Below, piece after piece: positions 1 to 7,994 of a stretch of DNA of 64,000 nucleotides (its first letter is position 1; every line of letters starts with the position of its first letter). The notes below the pieces were generated by a model that saw nothing but the letters and a program-made list of their open reading frames with translations, was not told where the DNA came from and searched no databases. The translations under genes were made by a program, and so were the position numbers. The stretch comes from an uncultured Brachyspira sp. GTDB lineage: Bacteria > Spirochaetota > Brachyspiria > Brachyspirales > Brachyspiraceae. The DNA lies in contig NZ_CASEGO010000008.1 in NCBI RefSeq assembly GCF_949287625.1, positions 6,770 to 70,769 of the forward strand. Reading direction: 5' to 3'.

Positions 1-237
1 AATATAGTTTTAACTTATAACCTTATTTATAATGCGGCTATTATGGTTGAAGAGGGCATAGGATATGTCATTACTATGGATAAACTTATAAATACGGTGA
101 GTGAAAGTGATTTATGCTTTATACCTTTAAAACCAAAATTATATGTAACTTCGAGTATTATTTGGAAGAAAAATCAAGTATTTTCCAAAGCATCAAAGAT
201 ATTTTTAGATAAAGTTAAAGAAAAATTAGGAAGTTAA
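1..237 (+). CDS. LysR-family transcriptional regulator, C-terminal fragment
   Basis: The reading frame is open from the first base and ends at 237, so only the last 78 residues are in the window. They resemble the end of a LysR substrate-binding domain: a segment like NAAIMVEEGIGYVI, then a strand with FIPLKP, then the WKKNQVFSKASKIFLD helix common near LysR C-termini. The DNA-binding half and target genes lie outside the window. Its stop overlaps the stop of the convergent gene by a few bases, and no terminator hairpin separates them. The family call rests on a short fragment. Confidence 0.7.
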   Translation, partial: NIVLTYNLIYNAAIMVEEGIGYVITMDKLINTVSESDLCFIPLKPKLYVTSSIIWKKNQVFSKASKIFLDKVKEKLGS

Positions 238-902
238 TATTTATTTAATTTTTTATTTATCTTATATGAAGCTATGAAAATTAAATGCACTATTTGAGCA
301 GCTCCTATAGTCATCATTATATACTGAAAATAAAAATATAAATCATAAAATGAATGATTTTCTTTAGGTATAAGGAACATGGAGTTAATAATTCCGCTTA
401 TTATAAAAGAGTATAATCCTAAAGATAAAACTATTAAAAATAAAACAATATAAATATATTTTAAATATGTATTTTTTACTTTTGTATATATACTTCTGAA
501 AATATTATTAGTATGAAGTCCCAGATGAAATATCATAAGCACAAATCCAGATGATGTTGATACTATATGCAGATTTCTTGCAAACTGATTAGCTATGAAA
601 GGAGAGAATGCAAATATATCCCCAGACATCATGATAGAGCTTACTGCCATTATAATCATATCTAAGAATAATAAAAAATTAATAGTTATAAATAGTTTTT
701 TTATAAAGCCGTATTTTCCTTTTGTAATGCTGCCATACCATTTTATATTTAATATATGATGAAGTATAAATAAAATAAATAGAGTAAAACCGAATATACC
801 ATGAAGAAATAAACCTCTTCCTGGTCTGTAGCTCATAAGATAAATAAATATGATGTACATTATAATATCTATTATAATTTTTATTATTTTTTTTAATTTC
901 AT
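234..902 (-). CDS. DUF4405-type multi-pass membrane protein (possible b-type haem protein)
   Basis: A 222-residue hydrophobic protein with about five membrane segments. Histidines sit within or beside them: HGIFG near residue 34, HHILN near 48, and the pair NLHIVS and FHLGLH near residues 113-130. This is the pattern of DUF4405 proteins, which resemble small cytochrome b561-like membrane subunits, so haem binding and membrane electron transfer are plausible but inferred. The gene is the last of a run of nine minus-strand genes, 120 bases after the SUMF1-flavodoxin fusion, with a hairpin between them. A partner redox protein could be the exported flavodoxin upstream. The haem assignment is not proven by sequence alone. 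Confidence 0.65.
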   Translation of the reverse strand: MKLKKIIKIIIDIIMYIIFIYLMSYRPGRGLFLHGIFGFTLFILFILHHILNIKWYGSITKGKYGFIKKLFITINFLLFLDMIIMAVSSIMMSGDIFAFSPFIANQFARNLHIVSTSSGFVLMIFHLGLHTNNIFRSIYTKVKNTYLKYIYIVLFLIVLSLGLYSFIISGIINSMFLIPKENHSFYDLYFYFQYIMMTIGAAQIVHLIFIASYKINKKLNKY

Positions 903-934
903 TAATAGTCTGCCTTATTAAATTTTTCACTTAA

Positions 935-962
935 CTCCCAATACTTTTATCAATATTGGGAG
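935..962 (-). terminator. Nine-base-pair hairpin between two minus-strand genes
   Basis: The arms CTCCCAATA (935-943) and TATTGGGAG (954-962) are perfectly complementary around a 10-base loop. On the minus strand the hairpin follows the stop of the SUMF1-flavodoxin gene and is followed by an A/T-rich stretch without a clean U-run, then by the start of the DUF4405 gene. It could be a weak terminator or attenuator that reduces transcription into the last gene. Confidence 0.5.
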
Positions 963-1022
963 CATATAAACTATATAAGTAAAAGGAAAATAAAATAAAA
1001 AAATTTTATGTAAAAATTCAAA

Positions 1023-2492
1023 TTATATTTCATTTATAGCATTTAATTTTAACCACTCGGAAATTCTATTTTTTAATTCTCTTCCTCCCGAATAATTAAA
1101 CTCTAAAGCTAATCCTACATAAGCATCTGGTATAAGTTTAGCCAAATCAGAAACGCTTTCTCCAAACATAGTACCGCCATGACTGCTGAATGTAATAACA
1201 CTTTTTCCAGAAAAATCATATTCTTTTATAAATGAAAATACAGGCATCGGCATAGTAGCCCACCAAGTAGGGTAGCCTAAAAGTATGACATCGTACTCTT
1301 CCATATTTTGAACATGATCTGTCAATTCTGGATATACATTATTATTCAAATCTATCTGAGATGTTTCATATATGTTTCCTCTTCCTCTGTATGGGGTTTT
1401 CATTTTTATTTCTATTATATCAGCCCCAGTTTTTTCTTTTATAATCTCAGCAGCATTTCTAGTATTTCCAGAATAAGAAAAATAAGCTATTAATATTTTA
1501 GGGCTTTGAGGTATTTTTTTATTTATAGAATAAACTGTTTCTATAATATCATTAATAGGTTTGGCATTTCTTGCTATTCTAAATCCTGTATTTCTGTCTG
1601 TGCTTAAAGGATTGCAGGCAGAACGGTATGCAGCTCTTAAATGTTTGGCAAAGTCAATATAGCTTCCGCCTCTGCTTACTCTTAAAGAACCATTTTGATT
1701 ACCATAAGGATTATTATTATTTTCTGTATCATATTCTCCGTAATAATCAAAACACCATTCTGATACATTTCCATGCATATTATAAAGTCCGAATTGATTA
1801 GGGCTTAAACTATTTACTTCTAATGTTCTTCCTCTATAACGGCTTGTTTTTACATCAGGGTTATGAGGGTTAACATAATTTTCTTCTATAAGATACGGAT
1901 AGCTTCCTTCAAAGTTGGCATTGTCGCTTGTAATATGATTAAGAGAATTAAATACTGTTCTTGTGCCTGCTCTTGCAGCATATTCCCATTCTGCTTCAGT
2001 TAAAAGTCTGTAGCCATTAGCATTTCTATTCCATTTTACTGTATTTCCTTCTATGGTATATGCTGGAGTAAGTCCTTTGGCTTTGCTTAAAGCATTGCAG
2101 TACTCTGCAGCATCATACCAAGTAACATTTTCTACTGGAAGATTTTCACCTTTAAAATGGCTTGGATTTTTACCCATAATATTTTGATAATCCTTTTGAC
2201 TAACTTCATACGGATCTATGTAAAATGGATTTAGTGTAACTTCATGTAAAACTTCATCTTTATAACGCTGTCTTTCAGTATCTGGGCTTCCCATCATGAA
2301 AGTTCCGCCTTCTAATAATATCAAATTATCATTTATCATTTTTTCATCTCCTGAATTATTTGACTGTGTGTTTACTTCCTGAGCAAAAACCTGCTGATTT
2401 TGAATTATATTGTTCTTTGATTTGTTTAATGCATAAAAAACTATTACAGCTATAATCAGAACGGATATTGATACTATTTTTTTATTTTTCAT
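1023..2492 (-). CDS. Exported SUMF1 (FGE-like) domain fused to a flavodoxin
   Basis: A 489-residue protein. Residues 5-21 form a hydrophobic signal peptide or anchor. Residues about 56-313 are a formylglycine-generating-enzyme-like (SUMF1) domain with GGTFMMGSP, the PVENVTWYDAAEYC block, RLLTEAEWEYAARAG and GNVSEW motifs. Residues 331-489 are a flavodoxin with the FMN loop YFSYSGNT and the LLGYPTWWATMP segment. The copper-binding cysteine pair of true formylglycine-generating enzymes, expected just after RGGSY, is replaced by IDFAKHL, so sulfatase activation is unlikely. A strong ribosome site (GGGAGGAAATT) precedes the start. Putting an FMN protein outside the cytoplasm is unusual. Domain identities are secure; the role is unknown, perhaps redox protection with the neighbouring flavodoxin and reductases. 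Confidence 0.85.
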   Translation of the reverse strand: MKNKKIVSISVLIIAVIVFYALNKSKNNIIQNQQVFAQEVNTQSNNSGDEKMINDNLILLEGGTFMMGSPDTERQRYKDEVLHEVTLNPFYIDPYEVSQKDYQNIMGKNPSHFKGENLPVENVTWYDAAEYCNALSKAKGLTPAYTIEGNTVKWNRNANGYRLLTEAEWEYAARAGTRTVFNSLNHITSDNANFEGSYPYLIEENYVNPHNPDVKTSRYRGRTLEVNSLSPNQFGLYNMHGNVSEWCFDYYGEYDTENNNNPYGNQNGSLRVSRGGSYIDFAKHLRAAYRSACNPLSTDRNTGFRIARNAKPINDIIETVYSINKKIPQSPKILIAYFSYSGNTRNAAEIIKEKTGADIIEIKMKTPYRGRGNIYETSQIDLNNNVYPELTDHVQNMEEYDVILLGYPTWWATMPMPVFSFIKEYDFSGKSVITFSSHGGTMFGESVSDLAKLIPDAYVGLALEFNYSGGRELKNRISEWLKLNAINEI

Positions 2493-2596
2493 AATTTCCT
2501 CCCTTTAATTAAAAATGAAGTTTATAATATATTTTATTAATCTTTATTTAAGATGAAAAAGTTATGTAGAAAAAGTTATAGAATAAAAATCATATA

Positions 2597-3046
2597 TTAT
2601 TTTTTATTCTTTTTATAAGCATTATATTCTTCATCGCTAACATGTTCCAACCAAGTAACATTATTACCGTCTTTATCACCTGTTATTGCAATATGCTTCA
2701 TTCTGCAGTCTGGGGATGCACCATGCCAATGTTTTTTATCTTTAGGGCAGTAAAGTGCTTCTCCTTCATGAAACTCTAAAATCTCTCCTCCTTCTTCCTG
2801 AGTAAGCCCTATGCCTTCAACTACTATCAAATGCTGACCGCATGGGTGAGTATGCCATGCACTTCTTGCACCTGCATCAAATGTTACATAGGCTACAGAG
2901 AAATGAGAATCTTCATTAGGCTCAGTCAATAATTCTACTTCAACATCGCCCGTAAAACATTCTTTAGAGCCTTTAAATTTTTTACCTTCTCCTTTTTTTA
3001 TAAATATTGTTTTTTCTGGTGCTTTTTGGTATTCATAATCTGACAT
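2597..3046 (-). CDS. Cupin-domain protein
   Basis: A 149-residue single-domain cupin. The metal-binding motif 1 is HTHPCGQHLIVVEG near residues 81-94 and motif 2 includes KHWHGASPD near 125. Small cupins of this kind occur beside aldo/keto reductases, flavodoxins and MerR regulators in many bacteria, and this neighbourhood repeats that association. The start is supported by AAGGAGAAATAAA upstream. Enzymatic function cannot be read from sequence. It lies between the flavodoxin and the SUMF1-flavodoxin fusion in the same orientation with 30-100 base gaps, so cotranscription is likely. Confidence 0.85.
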   Translation of the reverse strand: MSDYEYQKAPEKTIFIKKGEGKKFKGSKECFTGDVEVELLTEPNEDSHFSVAYVTFDAGARSAWHTHPCGQHLIVVEGIGLTQEEGGEILEFHEGEALYCPKDKKHWHGASPDCRMKHIAITGDKDGNNVTWLEHVSDEEYNAYKKNKK

Positions 3047-3078
3047 TTTATTTCTCCTTATTTTAATAATTTAATTTT

Positions 3079-3588
3079 TTATTTTACGTTTATTTTTATA
3101 TTTTTAATCCATTTTGCTATTTCACTTTCTGAATTATTTATACTGCTTGTACTTCCATATACACTTAATATTTTTCCAACTTGTTTTGATTTACTTAATT
3201 TTTCTATATCTGCTCTAATAATGCCAGCTCCGCCTCCGCCATGTGTACAGAAAGGCATAATAATTTTATTAGAAAAGTCAAAACTGATTATAAAAGAGCC
3301 TACAGGACTTGCCATTGTATTCCACCAATTAGGACTTCCTATAAATATAACATCATAATCCTCTATGCTTCCAATATTGTTTTTTAATTTTGGTTTGTAA
3401 TTATTTTTTATATCTCTTTTAGCTTCATCTAGTACTTTATTATAGTTTGATGAGTATGGTTTTTCCGGTTCAGTATAGAAGAAGTCTATTTTTATATTTT
3501 GAAATTCTGATTTTAAAACTTTTCCTATAATTTCAGCAAGTTTTTTAGTATTTGCTGAATGCGAATAATATGCTATTAATGCTTTCAT
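3079..3588 (-). CDS. Flavodoxin family protein, cytoplasmic
   Basis: A 169-residue flavodoxin-like protein with the FMN phosphate loop YYSHSANT at residues 7-14, the IGSPNWWNTMASPVGSF loop near 85-100 and THGGGGAG near 115. There is no signal peptide, in contrast to the related flavodoxin domain fused to SUMF1 two genes downstream. It probably carries electrons or acts as an NAD(P)H-dependent flavin reductase in the aldehyde/redox stress locus controlled by the MerR gene. The AGGAG site and upstream block are nearly identical to those of the aldo/keto reductase at 4836, because the same palindromic repeat module precedes both genes. Confidence 0.88.
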   Translation of the reverse strand: MKALIAYYSHSANTKKLAEIIGKVLKSEFQNIKIDFFYTEPEKPYSSNYNKVLDEAKRDIKNNYKPKLKNNIGSIEDYDVIFIGSPNWWNTMASPVGSFIISFDFSNKIIMPFCTHGGGGAGIIRADIEKLSKSKQVGKILSVYGSTSSINNSESEIAKWIKNIKINVK

Positions 3589-3600
3589 AATTTCTCCTAT

Positions 3601-3820
3601 TATTGCTAATAAAAATTGTTCGCTTCGATTATCTGCTAAATAAATTTAGCAGATGCTCACAATTTTTATGATTATTGCTAATAAAAATTGTTCGCTCGCT
3701 TTGCGTGCCTTTGGCAGATTATCTGCCAAATAAATTTAAGAGATGCTCACAATTTTTATGGTTATTGCTAATAAAAATTTCGAGCTTAAAGCCTCTTAAA
3801 ATACGCCCCAAATTTTTATA
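3601..3820. repeat. Three tandem copies of a nested palindromic intergenic repeat
   Basis: Three units lie between the flavodoxin and an aldo/keto reductase. Outer arms ATAAAAATTGT / ACAATTTTTAT pair at 3609-3619 with 3659-3669 and at 3681-3691 with 3749-3759. A diverged unit pairs 3771-3780 with 3810-3819. Inner hairpins differ: ATCTGCTAAA/TTTAGCAGAT (3631-3654) in the first, TTTGGCAGA/TCTGCCAAA (3710-3730) in the second. In RNA each unit can fold into a long branched stem-loop. Short open frames across these units are repeat artefacts. Confidence 0.85.
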
Positions 3821-3858
3821 TTTGCCGCTGTTAATAAACTTATTCTTAAGTTGCTACT

Positions 3859-4836
3859 TTATTTTCCTACTATCTCTAAATGCTCCTTTGGATATCTGTC
3901 TCCATATATTTTTATGCCTGAAATAGCTTTATTAATATCTTCTAATTCCTCTTTGCTAAACTCTACATTGACAGAAGCTATATTCTCTCTTAATCTCTCT
4001 ATTTTTCTTGTTCCAAATATTGGTACTATAAATGGTTTTTGATTTACTACCCAAGCTAATGCTATTTGAGATTTTGTTGCATTTTTTCTTCTTGCTATAT
4101 CTTCCAAAACTTCAACCAAAGTATAATTATCTTTTATATTCTCTTTTTGAAATCTAGGAATAGAACTTCTAAAATCATTATTCGAAAAGTCTGAAGCATT
4201 ATTAAATCTTCCAGTAAGGAATCCTTTACCCAAAGGTGAGAAAGGCACAAAACCGATATTTAATTTTTCTAATAACGGTATAAGTTCTTTTTCTGGCTCT
4301 CTCCACATTATAGAATATTCGCTTTGTATGGCTGTTAATTTGCATACTTCATCAGCTTTTTTTATAGTATTAACACCTGCTTCAGAAATGCCCCAATGCT
4401 TTATTTTACCTTCTTTTATTAAATCTTTCATTGTGTCGGCTGCTTCTTCTATTGGGGTATTAGGATCAACTCTGTGAATATAGTACAAATCAATACAGTC
4501 TGTTTTAAGTCTTTTTAATGAACCTTCTAATGATTTTATTATAGTTTCTCTTTTAGCATTTAATACAGGTTTGCCGTTTACAGTTTTTATTCCGCATTTT
4601 GTAGCTATCACAACTTTATCTCTGTATTTTTCTAATGCCTCTCCTACAACCTCTTCATTTTTGTATGGACCGTACGCCTCTGCTGTATCAAAAAAATTAA
4701 CACCCAATTCTATAGCCTCATGTATAACGGATATTAATTCTCTTTTGTCATAATGCTCATCATACACTACACCATATCCCATACAGCCTAAACCTATTTC
4801 TGATACTTCTAAATTTCCTAATTTTCTTTTTTGCAT
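3859..4836 (-). CDS. Aldo/keto reductase
   Basis: A 325-residue NAD(P)H-dependent oxidoreductase of the aldo/keto reductase superfamily. The catalytic tetrad is visible as Asp and Tyr in FFDTAEAYGPYKNEE, Lys in VIATKCG and His in YYIHRVD, with the cofactor-binding segment FVPFSPLGKGFLTG and a C-terminal VPIFGTRK. It resembles the YajO/AKR11-13 type reductases. AGGAGAAATT upstream supports the start. It lies between two blocks of palindromic repeats in the MerR-controlled locus, and probably reduces reactive aldehydes or ketones. The exact substrate is unknown. Confidence 0.93.
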   Translation of the reverse strand: MQKRKLGNLEVSEIGLGCMGYGVVYDEHYDKRELISVIHEAIELGVNFFDTAEAYGPYKNEEVVGEALEKYRDKVVIATKCGIKTVNGKPVLNAKRETIIKSLEGSLKRLKTDCIDLYYIHRVDPNTPIEEAADTMKDLIKEGKIKHWGISEAGVNTIKKADEVCKLTAIQSEYSIMWREPEKELIPLLEKLNIGFVPFSPLGKGFLTGRFNNASDFSNNDFRSSIPRFQKENIKDNYTLVEVLEDIARRKNATKSQIALAWVVNQKPFIVPIFGTRKIERLRENIASVNVEFSKEELEDINKAISGIKIYGDRYPKEHLEIVGK

Positions 4837-4856
4837 AATTTCTCCTATTATTGTTA

Positions 4857-4997
4857 ATAAAAATTGTTCGCTTCAAGTATCTGCCAAATAAATTTAAGAG
4901 ATGCTCACAATTTTTATGGTTATTACTAATAAAAATTGTTCGCTCGCTTTGCGTGCCTTTGACAAATCATCTGCTAAATAAATTTAAGAGATGCTCA
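4857..4997. repeat. Two further copies of the nested palindromic repeat
   Basis: Outer arms ATAAAAATTGT / ACAATTTTTAT pair at 4857-4867 with 4907-4917 and at 4929-4939 with 4987-4997. They match the units at 3601-3760, including the TTCGCTCGCTTTGCGTGCC insert in the longer copy. Both blocks are followed by a related sequence near TTAATAAACT, so a whole intergenic module seems to have been duplicated between reductase genes. Confidence 0.85.
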
Positions 4998-5116
4998 CAA
5001 TTTTTATGTTTGCTGCTATCAATAAACTCATTTAAAATGAGATATTAACAAAACTTACTATATAATTTTTTATTTACTTAAAAAATCTATATATACAGGC
5101 ACATTACAATTAATTT

Positions 5117-6031
5117 TTAATACCAATCATGTTTTTCATCACGGTTTAATTCTGCTATTTTCCTCATATCTTCATCACTTAATTCAAAATCATATATTTC
5201 TGTATTTTCTATTATATGCTCTCTATTACTAGAACCTGGTATTACAATTACTTCTCTTTGCAAATTCCATCTTAATATAATTTGTGCAGCTGACTTATTA
5301 TATTTTTGAGCAATATCTTTTAATACTTTATCATTTAAAAGTTCTCTCTGATGTCTTCTTCCTCCCAAAGGATACCAGCCTTGAACAGCTATACCCAAAC
5401 TTTGAATATACTCTATAACATCACTATCCTGATAATAAGGGTGTATTTCATTCTGAACTAAGGCAGGCATTATATTTATTTTAGGAAGAAACTCTTTTAA
5501 TTCTTTTATGTACCAATTAGAAAGTCCAATAGAGCGAATCTTACCTTCTTTTACCGCTTTCTCCATAGCCTTGTATGCTTCAACATCGTTTACGCTTGGG
5601 TGATGAAGAAGCATCATATCAATATATTCAACATCTAATTTTTTTAATGCCTCATTTATAGCATTTTCTGCATCGCTGTATTGATTAGGATATAATTTTG
5701 TAATAATAAAAATATCTTTTCTATCAATCTTTGAATCTCTTACAGCTTTTCCTACTTCTTCTTCATTTCTGTATATATAGGCTGTATCAATTAATCTTAC
5801 ACCATTTTGTAATGCGAAAAGTATAGAATTGTAGCATTCGTCATTTAATAGACTGTATGTTCCTATTCCGTTTAATGGTATTTCATATCCGCTGTTTAAT
5901 TTTGCTGTTTTTGTATTAAAGTTAAAAACTACTTTATTATTTTCCATATTAGTATTTGCCTCTGCTTTTTTGTTTAATGAAAATATTGTTATAATGAAAG
6001 TAAATAACAAAGCAAAAAATATTTTTTTCAT
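5117..6031 (-). CDS. Aldo/keto reductase with N-terminal signal peptide
   Basis: A 304-residue protein whose first 25 residues form a classic signal peptide (KK, hydrophobic core, then AEANTN). The aldo/keto reductase fold follows, with LIDTAYIYRNEEEVG (Asp, Tyr), ITKLYPN (Lys), LLHHPS (His) and VIVIPGSSNREHI for NADPH. Export of a nicotinamide-dependent reductase is unexpected, because the periplasm lacks free NADPH; it could be a lipid-anchored or periplasmic enzyme, or the N-terminus may act as a membrane anchor facing inward. AAGGATAAATA precedes the ATG. A degraded MerR-type promoter lies upstream at 6058-6088. Confidence 0.9.
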   Translation of the reverse strand: MKKIFFALLFTFIITIFSLNKKAEANTNMENNKVVFNFNTKTAKLNSGYEIPLNGIGTYSLLNDECYNSILFALQNGVRLIDTAYIYRNEEEVGKAVRDSKIDRKDIFIITKLYPNQYSDAENAINEALKKLDVEYIDMMLLHHPSVNDVEAYKAMEKAVKEGKIRSIGLSNWYIKELKEFLPKINIMPALVQNEIHPYYQDSDVIEYIQSLGIAVQGWYPLGGRRHQRELLNDKVLKDIAQKYNKSAAQIILRWNLQREVIVIPGSSNREHIIENTEIYDFELSDEDMRKIAELNRDEKHDWY

Positions 6032-6057
6032 TATTTATCCTTTTTATTAATTTATAA

Positions 6058-6088
6058 ACTATACACCTATAGTGCATTACAATATTTA
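6058..6088 (-). promoter_or_regulatory. Degenerate MerR-type promoter/operator candidate
   Basis: On the minus strand, TATAGT (6058-6063) is preceded by a 19-base spacer containing TTGTAATGCACT and a poor -35 TAAATA (6083-6088). The TGCACT core and its spacing to the -10 match the two good operators at 7052-7082 and 7995-8025. It may be a weak or decayed regulator site. Confidence 0.4.
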
Positions 6089-6127
6089 TTATTCTATGGA
6101 AGAAATTTATAATTAAGTTACAAACTA

Positions 6128-6973
6128 TCAAATTTTATAATTGCATAAATATTTTACAGTTTCAATATCCGTATGCGATAAAAATAAGCTATTTTTTGTA
6201 TCGAGCTTTAATATTTCATTCATATCACTATCATCTAATTCAAAATCAAATACATTAAAGTTTTCTATAATTCTTTCCTTATGAACACTTTTAGGTATTA
6301 CAACAACATTTCTTTTTATGAGCCAATTTAATATAACTTGAGCAGCAGTTTTATTATATTTTTTTGCTATTTTTGTGAGGGTTTCATTTGTAAACATATT
6401 ATTTCTTCCTTCTGCAAAAGGTGCCCAAGATTCTATTTGAATGCCGTATTCTTTCATAAGTTTATTATCTTCTTCTCTTTGAAAAAATGGGTGAGTTTCT
6501 ATTTGATTAATCATAGGAGTTATTTTATTATGCATAACTAAATCTAATAATCTATCTGGATAAAAATTACAAACTCCTATAGCTTTAATTTTTCCTTCAC
6601 TATATAAATCTTCCATAGCCCTCCAAGAACCATAATAATCCCCGAAAGGCTGATGTATCAAATATAAATCCAAATAATCTAAACCTAGTTTTTCCATAGA
6701 TACTTCAAAAGCTTTTTTGGCATTATCATATCCTGCATCTGTTATCCATAATTTAGTAGTTATGAATAATTCTTTTCTGTTAATACTGCTTTCTTTTATA
6801 GCATCGCCCACAGCTTTTTCATTAAAATATGCTGATGCAGTATCTATCAATCTGTACCCTGCTTCGATGGCATTTAATACTGATTTTTTACATTCTTCAT
6901 AATCTGGTACCTGAAAAACACCGAATCCTAATATAGGCATTTCAAGTCCGTTATTTAATTTTACAGTTTTCAT
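6128..6973 (-). CDS. Aldo/keto reductase (2,5-diketo-D-gluconate reductase-like)
   Basis: A 281-residue AKR5-like reductase. It has LIDTASAYFNEKAVG (Asp, Tyr), FITTKLW (Lys), LYLIHQPFGDYYGSW (His) and VVVIPKSVHKERI (cofactor). An upstream in-frame ATG at 7006 exists, but the ATG at 6973 is preceded by an AGGAG six bases away and aligns with the normal family start MKTVKLNNG, so 6973 is chosen. Directly upstream is a promoter with a 19-bp spacer and dyad, the hallmark of MerR activation, so this is the first target gene of the regulator at 7576. Substrates of this family are small aldehydes and dicarbonyls. Confidence 0.92.
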   Translation of the reverse strand: MKTVKLNNGLEMPILGFGVFQVPDYEECKKSVLNAIEAGYRLIDTASAYFNEKAVGDAIKESSINRKELFITTKLWITDAGYDNAKKAFEVSMEKLGLDYLDLYLIHQPFGDYYGSWRAMEDLYSEGKIKAIGVCNFYPDRLLDLVMHNKITPMINQIETHPFFQREEDNKLMKEYGIQIESWAPFAEGRNNMFTNETLTKIAKKYNKTAAQVILNWLIKRNVVVIPKSVHKERIIENFNVFDFELDDSDMNEILKLDTKNSLFLSHTDIETVKYLCNYKI

Positions 6974-7051
6974 GTTTGCTCCTGTTATTGCTGTAAATAA
7001 ACTCACTTATAATAAAATTTACATTCAACCTTATTTATCAATTATTTTCAA

Positions 7052-7082
7052 ATTATAGCATTAGAGTGCACTCCAATGTCAA
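7052..7082 (-). promoter_or_regulatory. MerR-type promoter with 19-bp spacer and operator dyad
   Basis: Minus-strand TTGACA (7077-7082) and TATAAT (7052-7057) are separated by 19 bases. The spacer holds the imperfect palindrome ATTGGAGTGCACTCTAAT. Overlong 19-bp spacers with a dyad between the boxes are diagnostic of promoters activated by MerR regulators through DNA twisting. It faces the aldo/keto reductase at 6128-6973. Confidence 0.88.
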
Positions 7083-7102
7083 TAGTTATTTTTATAATTT
7101 TT

Positions 7103-7564
7103 TTAATTTGCACTAAAAGTTATTTCAACGCTTCCTCTTCCAAGTGATTCTTTTAAACCCTCTGTGTTTTCTATATATCCAAGTCTTGTATAACTATATG
7201 AAGTTCTAAAACTTTCATAGAACAATACTATGCAGTTATTGCCATATAGTAAAAAATCACCTGTTTTTATACTGCCTATATCTTCAGTTTTAGTTGTAAG
7301 ATTTTTACTCAAGTTATAATATTTTTCATTTCTGTTTAAATCATTCATATCAATAGTCAAAGGAAGAATAGCTAAAAAATCTTTTGCTGTTTGATTATCA
7401 TATAATTTTAATTTGTATTCTTTATCTTTTATTTTTACATTAACTGAAGTATTTAAAACATTTAAATTTTCCATAGTTGTATTATCTCCATAAACTGAAT
7501 TGCAGGCAATAGATGACATAATAGAAAAAATTAATAAACTTAAAAAATATTTTTTTATTTTCAT
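7103..7564 (-). CDS. Exported cyclophilin-like fold protein
   Basis: A 153-residue protein with a signal peptide; SSIAC near residue 21 could be a loose spirochaetal lipobox, making it a possible lipoprotein. The mature part has the block KLYDNQTAKDFLAILPLTIDMNDL followed by EKYYNL and later LGRGSVEITF, which is the pattern of small bacterial cyclophilin-like proteins often found with aldo/keto reductases and flavodoxins. No prolyl isomerase activity is known for most of these. It lies 11 bases downstream of the MerR regulator gene and is probably cotranscribed from the promoter at 7995-8025. Confidence 0.75.
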   Translation of the reverse strand: MKIKKYFLSLLIFSIMSSIACNSVYGDNTTMENLNVLNTSVNVKIKDKEYKLKLYDNQTAKDFLAILPLTIDMNDLNRNEKYYNLSKNLTTKTEDIGSIKTGDFLLYGNNCIVLFYESFRTSYSYTRLGYIENTEGLKESLGRGSVEITFSAN

Positions 7565-7575
7565 TATATTTATCC

Positions 7576-7965
7576 TTAATCATTTTTAGTTTTAAGCATA
7601 TCTTTTTCATGTACTGACATTTGATGCCCGTAATTTTCTATTTTTCTATTTAGTTTATCTAAAGTTGCCTGAAGTTCATTTAATTTTTCCTGCATTGCAT
7701 CTCTCTGACTTACTAAAAGCTGTTTTCTAGCTTCTAATGTAGCATCACCTTTATTGTAGAGTTTTATATACTCTATTATTGATTCTATGGACATACCAGA
7801 GTTTCTCATACATTTTGAAAACTCTATCCAGCCCAAGTCGTAATCAGTATAATTTCTTATTCCGCTTTCGCTTCTTTCTACTTCTGGTATTATTCCTATT
7901 CTTTCATAATACCTCAAAGTATCAGCGGATAATTCTGTTTTTTTGCTTACTTCTGCTATTGTCAT
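7576..7965 (-). CDS. MerR-family regulator, AdhR-like (aldehyde sensing)
   Basis: A 129-residue MerR protein: winged helix-turn-helix at residues 1-70 (MTIAEVSKKTELSADTLRYYERIG, IRNYTDYDL) and a C-terminal dimerisation coiled coil at about 80-120. A single cysteine at residue 52 (SKCMRNSGMSI) is in the position of the reactive Cys52 of Bacillus AdhR, which senses formaldehyde and methylglyoxal. Metal-binding cysteines of MerR/CueR are absent. AGGAGG lies ten bases before the ATG. Twin operators upstream of this gene and of the aldo/keto reductase imply autoregulation plus activation of the detoxification genes. The inducer is inferred. Confidence 0.9.
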   Translation of the reverse strand: MTIAEVSKKTELSADTLRYYERIGIIPEVERSESGIRNYTDYDLGWIEFSKCMRNSGMSIESIIEYIKLYNKGDATLEARKQLLVSQRDAMQEKLNELQATLDKLNRKIENYGHQMSVHEKDMLKTKND

Positions 7966-7994
7966 AATCTTAATTACCTCCTTAATTTTTATAC

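Noticed and set aside
1023..2492. Functional sulfatase-activating formylglycine-generating enzyme
   Set aside because: The copper-binding cysteine pair expected after RGGSY is absent and no sulfatase gene is near.
3601..4997. CRISPR array
   Set aside because: The repeats are palindromic modules of unequal spacing with no unique spacers and no cas genes in the window.
3675..5048. Short plus-strand frames with LCVPLADYL-like peptides
   Set aside because: They are translations of the palindromic repeats and the antisense of the reductase genes; the similar peptides reflect the repeated DNA only.
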